A stretch of 9,999 bases of DNA, from the NCBI GenBank assembly GCA_964398215.1, contig CAYNNP010000240.1:1-9999 (forward strand), given 5' to 3'. Below the pieces are notes generated by a model. The model ran no database searches. It worked only from the letters and a program-made list of their open reading frames with translations, and was not told the origin of the DNA. This document shows, piece after piece, positions 7,604 to 9,999 of this stretch (positions are counted from its first letter, which is position 1; the number at the start of each line of letters is the position of its first letter). A program made the translations under genes and the position numbers. Source of the stretch: CAYNNP01 sp964398215. GTDB taxonomy: Bacteria; Planctomycetota; Planctomycetia; Pirellulales; Pirellulaceae.

Positions 7604-8074
7604 ATGCAACCTAGTTTTCATCCCAACCACACATCGAACCAGCCCACGGCTGTTGTCGTCGACCCAGACCCCATTTCGCTGCTGGCGATTGCCGGAGCCC
7701 TCCATTCGCACGGATACCAGTGCATTTGCGCTCGAACTGCCGCAGCCGCGATCAAAACAACCGAAATGGGCATCCAAGACCTCTATGTATGGGACGTCGC
7801 AGCGGATGCTCCTGGCGTTCTGACGGCGTTGGAATCGATACGCCAGCACCCTCAGCACCAGGAAACGCCAGCGATTTTAATCGCAGAAAGCCGCTGGGCG
7901 GGACTCGAAAAGAAAACGGAATCGCTGCCCCAAGCGACCCGGTGCCTTTTCAAGCCGATTGATCCCAATGTGCTTTTGGCGGTGGCTGACCAAACACTCT
8001 GGATGCCAACCTTGGTCGAATCTCACCGCAGCAAAGGGTCTCGCCCAAGTCGACCGGGTTGGGTAACGTTGTGA
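7604..8074 (+). CDS. Stand-alone receiver-like (response-regulator fold) protein, partly degenerate
   Basis: The predicted 156-aa protein resembles a two-component receiver domain with no output domain. The first strand gives AVVVDPDP (16-23). The strand LYVWDV (60-65) offers Asp64 at the phosphorylation site, ILIAES (91-96) offers Ser96 at the Thr/Ser position, and LFKPID (115-120) gives the conserved Lys117. In the acidic pocket the usual Asp-Asp pair reads Asp20-Pro21-Asp22, so metal binding may be changed. About 25 basic residues follow the domain without a recognisable fold. It could relay phosphate, act as a protein-binding pseudo-receiver, or be diverging. No histidine kinase gene is nearby. 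ATG at 7604 is used although it has no ribosome-binding site; an AGGAG at 7569-7573 has no in-frame standard start at the right distance. Confidence 0.75.
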   Translation: MQPSFHPNHTSNQPTAVVVDPDPISLLAIAGALHSHGYQCICARTAAAAIKTTEMGIQDLYVWDVAADAPGVLTALESIRQHPQHQETPAILIAESRWAGLEKKTESLPQATRCLFKPIDPNVLLAVADQTLWMPTLVESHRSKGSRPSRPGWVTL

Positions 8075-8086
8075 CGCAAATCTGGC

Positions 8087-8115
8087 TTGACCGCCAATTT
8101 TCGATTCTCTAACTA
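8087..8115 (+). promoter_or_regulatory. Possible promoter for the small secreted protein
   Basis: TTGACC (8087-8092) is followed after exactly 17 nt by TAACTA (8110-8115). The -35 box is close to the sigma-70 consensus and the -10 box is weak. It would start a transcript with a leader of about 70 nt before the ATG at 8190. A second TTGACC at 8128 lacks a well-spaced -10 box. Confidence 0.25.
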
Positions 8116-8189
8116 CATGCTATTCAGTTGACCCAAGAACTAATCGGCTTGGGCATTCTGATCACCACCACCTTTGACACGAGGAAACC

Positions 8190-8504
8190 ATGATTCGAGC
8201 ATTGATTCTAGTAGCCGCCGTTTGTTTCGTGACCGGCGCCGCAAACGCCGGTGATGAAATCGTCAAATACCAACTTGAAAAGTGGGGCCACAAACACATC
8301 CACAAAGTTGGTGATGCACAAAAAATTACCAAGACGTTGAAATCACTAGGCTGTGAAGTCAAAGAAGAAAAACACAACGGACACATCGATCTGAAATATC
8401 GCTGTCCCAAGTGGCGTCAACTGAGTCTTGAGAGCCACGCGGAAGCTCACAAGTGGGAAAAGTGGCTGAAGGGCTACGGTTTCAAGACCCAGCACCACCA
8501 CTGA
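8190..8504 (+). CDS. Small secreted His/Lys-rich protein of unknown function
   Basis: The predicted protein has 104 residues. Residues 1-20 are a clear signal peptide with a predicted cut after ANA, leaving a mature chain of 84 residues. This chain is strongly basic and holds ten histidines: three in GHKHIHK (33-39), H62, H65, H83, H87 and a terminal triple. Exactly two cysteines, C55 and C72, remain after cleavage and could form a disulphide outside the cytoplasm. A pattern of aromatic residues (W32, W75, W89, W92) around helical segments suggests a compact fold and not a disordered tail. The start is well supported by GAGGAAA just upstream of ATG 8190. I do not recognise a named domain. Metal binding is a possibility from composition alone. 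Isolated transcription is likely, with over 100 bp on each side. Confidence 0.82.
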   Translation: MIRALILVAAVCFVTGAANAGDEIVKYQLEKWGHKHIHKVGDAQKITKTLKSLGCEVKEEKHNGHIDLKYRCPKWRQLSLESHAEAHKWEKWLKGYGFKTQHHH

Positions 8505-8538
8505 TCAATTAGCTAAAAAGTCGATCCCGATTCCCTCT

Positions 8539-8572
8539 CAGTCCAGCTTGCCTGGGCGCGAGGGGTGGACTG
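8539..8572 (+). terminator. Weak hairpin after the small secreted protein
   Basis: cagtcca (8539-8545) pairs with tggactg (8566-8572) around a 20-nt loop that has some internal pairing. No T-run follows, so any role in termination is doubtful; it may only be mRNA structure. Confidence 0.18.
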
Positions 8573-8624
8573 CGCATCTTTGTAATGCAAGTCTCCAGTG
8601 CAGAGCGAACGCAAAGGACATGGA

Positions 8625-9722
8625 ATGTCATTGAACAAAATGTGGATCAAGTCCATCGTTCGTTTTCCTGTTGATATTCGACGCGCTCAGCGCATGCTGC
8701 GTGATCGGAATCCAGTGGATCCTTCGCCAGGCGGGCGGCCGATCGTATTGGACATTCGCACGCCACAACTCCAGTTCGATTGCGCTCGTCATCTTGTTTG
8801 CATCGCCAAGCATGCGCGACTGATTGGTTCGCCGGTTATTTTGCGAACAAGCAAACTTTTGATGGCAGGGATTTCGCGCAAACTATTGGGCAAAGATCTG
8901 CTTTCCGATGCCAACGTATCATGGTGTCAGCCCGGTACTGAACTCCCCTCAAACGCTCTGGTGCTGACGGATTCGGAAACGGCAACGGACGATTCAATTC
9001 GTTTGATTGTTGGGTGCGACGTCATTCCGGGTACTCCTGTCATGCCGTACCCATTGTTTCCCAGCATGATCCCGGCGGCCGCAGAGATCGACCGTCAATC
9101 GCTGCAGCAGAATCCGCGTCACGGAATCTTTTTTGCTGGGAGAATGAAGAAAGCGTACGGTCGGGTGGCGATCGAGCAACAGTTTGGCGTCTTGAATCGG
9201 TTGAATTTTCTGCAAACCGTCCAAACTACTTTTGAATCACAAATCTCTGACACACTGAACGAACCCAGCAAGCCAATCTCACTGCTGGACTGCACAAAGA
9301 CGCCGATCGAATCGTCCAACTGGCTGGCAACATTATCGCAGTTTCGATTCATGCTATGTCCGCCAGGTGCAAGTCAACCGATCTGCCACAACGCAATTGA
9401 AGCGATGTGTGTGGGCACGATTCCGATCATCGAATATGACGATCGATTCTGGCCAAATTTAACCGATGGCGTGAACGCAATTTGTTTTCGCGGAAAAGCC
9501 GGCTTGATCGATGCGGTGCACCGCGCAATATCGATGACCGATGATCAAGCAGCAACAATGCGCGACAACGTTCTCCAGCACTATCAAGAACATTTGCGTG
9601 GAGAAGAATTTTTGCGCAAGCTCCGCGACGACCAATGGACGTATGATCAAAGGATGATCAGCCTACCATTCCACGATCGCAACTTCTTTCGCCAGCCAGC
9701 CGAAGCCAACAAAGCGGCCTAG
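8625..9722 (+). CDS. Putative exostosin-like glycosyltransferase
   Basis: The predicted 365-aa protein resembles the C-terminal half of exostosin-family (GT47-like) glycosyltransferases. The key match is FRFMLCPPGASQPICHNAIE (240-259) followed by AMCVGTIPIIEYDDRFWP (260-277), corresponding to the family's F-x-LCP-x-G...EA-x-x-x-G-x-IP-x-I core that binds the nucleotide sugar. An upstream FFAGRM-x-x-x-YGR segment (169-180) fits the usual strand before it. No signal peptide or membrane helix is evident, so a cytoplasmic enzyme acting on a polysaccharide or glycoprotein precursor is likely; donor and acceptor are unknown. ATG at 8625 has AAGGA six nt upstream and is preferred over GTG at 8598. 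The TAG stop shares its TA with the left flank of the fold-back element starting at 9722. No other glycan genes are visible, although the window ends soon after. Confidence 0.72.
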   Translation: MSLNKMWIKSIVRFPVDIRRAQRMLRDRNPVDPSPGGRPIVLDIRTPQLQFDCARHLVCIAKHARLIGSPVILRTSKLLMAGISRKLLGKDLLSDANVSWCQPGTELPSNALVLTDSETATDDSIRLIVGCDVIPGTPVMPYPLFPSMIPAAAEIDRQSLQQNPRHGIFFAGRMKKAYGRVAIEQQFGVLNRLNFLQTVQTTFESQISDTLNEPSKPISLLDCTKTPIESSNWLATLSQFRFMLCPPGASQPICHNAIEAMCVGTIPIIEYDDRFWPNLTDGVNAICFRGKAGLIDAVHRAISMTDDQAATMRDNVLQHYQEHLRGEEFLRKLRDDQWTYDQRMISLPFHDRNFFRQPAEANKAA

Positions 9723-9973
9723 CAGTCTGTTGATATTCGATTGTCGCCTTTCGCACCGCGAAAGTAGCGTCCCCTATCCATCTTTTGCAGAGCATAACTG
9801 GATAGCGCCACTTTGTGATCAGCATACCGGGATTCGCCGACTCATCAGCCGCAGAGCGTTAGCTCCCGGTTCGTGCGGCAATAACCGGGTGCTAACGCAC
9901 GGCAGCTGATAAAAGTGCGCTGTCCAGATAAGGCGTCCCTGTTTGATGCTGATTGCGACAATCAACAGACTGA
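9722..9973. mobile_element. MITE-like fold-back element with TA flanks, non-coding
   Basis: Terminal arms are cagtctgttgat (9723-9734) and atcaacagactg (9961-9972), perfect complements. The match extends inward: right-end gcgacaatcaacagactg (9955-9972) complements the left end if 7 extra left bases (attcgat) are skipped. A second pair lies inside: 9798-9813 (ctggatagcgccactt) complements 9914-9928 (aagtgcgctgtccag) with one mismatch and one indel. The centre holds a strong hairpin. TA lies directly outside both ends (9720-9721 and 9974-9975), the pattern left by IS630/mariner-type transposition. No open frame of note lies inside, so if mobile it would depend on a transposase elsewhere. No copy number can be seen from this window. 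Confidence 0.65.
9845..9909. repeat. Central palindrome of the MITE-like element
   Basis: gcgttagctcccggtt (9856-9871) pairs with aaccgggtgctaacgc (9883-9898) in 15 of 16 positions around an 11-nt loop. Outer bases tcagc (9845-9849) and gctga (9905-9909) also pair. Being a near-perfect palindrome, it would form a hairpin in RNA from either strand and might slow transcription past the upstream gene. I recall similar gcgttagc...ccggtt palindromes from planctomycete genomes, so it may be a separate dispersed repeat nested in the larger element. Confidence 0.7.
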
Positions 9974-9999
9974 TAGAATCTTACTCCGTATCCAGCAAT

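Noticed and set aside
9722..9973. Insertion sequence with its own transposase
   Set aside because: The element is about 252 bp and has no open frame of useful length; at most it is a non-autonomous derivative.

Overview
The window looks like chromosomal DNA from a planctomycete, probably a Rhodopirellula/Pirellula-type member of the Pirellulaceae. The evidence is a secreted protein with an SHD1-like domain (a family strikingly expanded in Planctomycetes), weak or absent Shine-Dalgarno sites on most genes, TTG and GTG starts, moderate GC, and intergenic fold-back repeats of a kind I associate with these genomes. Genus-level placement is inference. Nothing here reads as a phage, plasmid, CRISPR, defence or biosynthetic cluster. 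It is mostly a housekeeping region bounded on each side by repeat elements.

Layout. Bases 1-316 hold no gene; they contain a fold-back repeat with a 55-bp direct duplication, and part of it forms a perfect 17-bp hairpin just past the glgC stop. Two minus-strand genes follow: glgC (ADP-glucose pyrophosphorylase, cyanobacterial/plant-like in its motifs) at 317-1606 and a ferredoxin-NADP reductase-like flavoprotein at 1700-2668, transcribed in the order reductase then glgC. Across a 231-bp divergent gap lies a plus-strand pair: a secreted SHD1-like protein with a long Gly/Arg-rich tail (2900-4399), overlapping by 11 nt a HemY-type porphyrinogen oxidase (4389-5825). The latter converges on lysS (class II lysyl-tRNA synthetase, minus strand, 5872-7449). 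Divergent from lysS is a small stand-alone receiver-like protein (7604-8074), followed by a small secreted His/Lys-rich protein (8190-8504) and an exostosin-like putative glycosyltransferase (8625-9722). From 9722 to 9973 lies a MITE-like fold-back element, flanked by TA on both sides and sitting exactly in the stop codon of the glycosyltransferase gene.

Functionally the genes cover glycogen precursor synthesis, redox transfer, haem synthesis and translation, with poorly characterised secreted and signalling proteins between them. Only the reductase-glgC and SHD1-hemY pairs are arranged as likely co-transcription units. The most notable observations are the TA-flanked element that regenerates a TAG stop, the composite fold-back repeat with two mutually exclusive pairings, the two-frame repeat zone at the SHD1/hemY junction, and the small secreted protein of unknown function.
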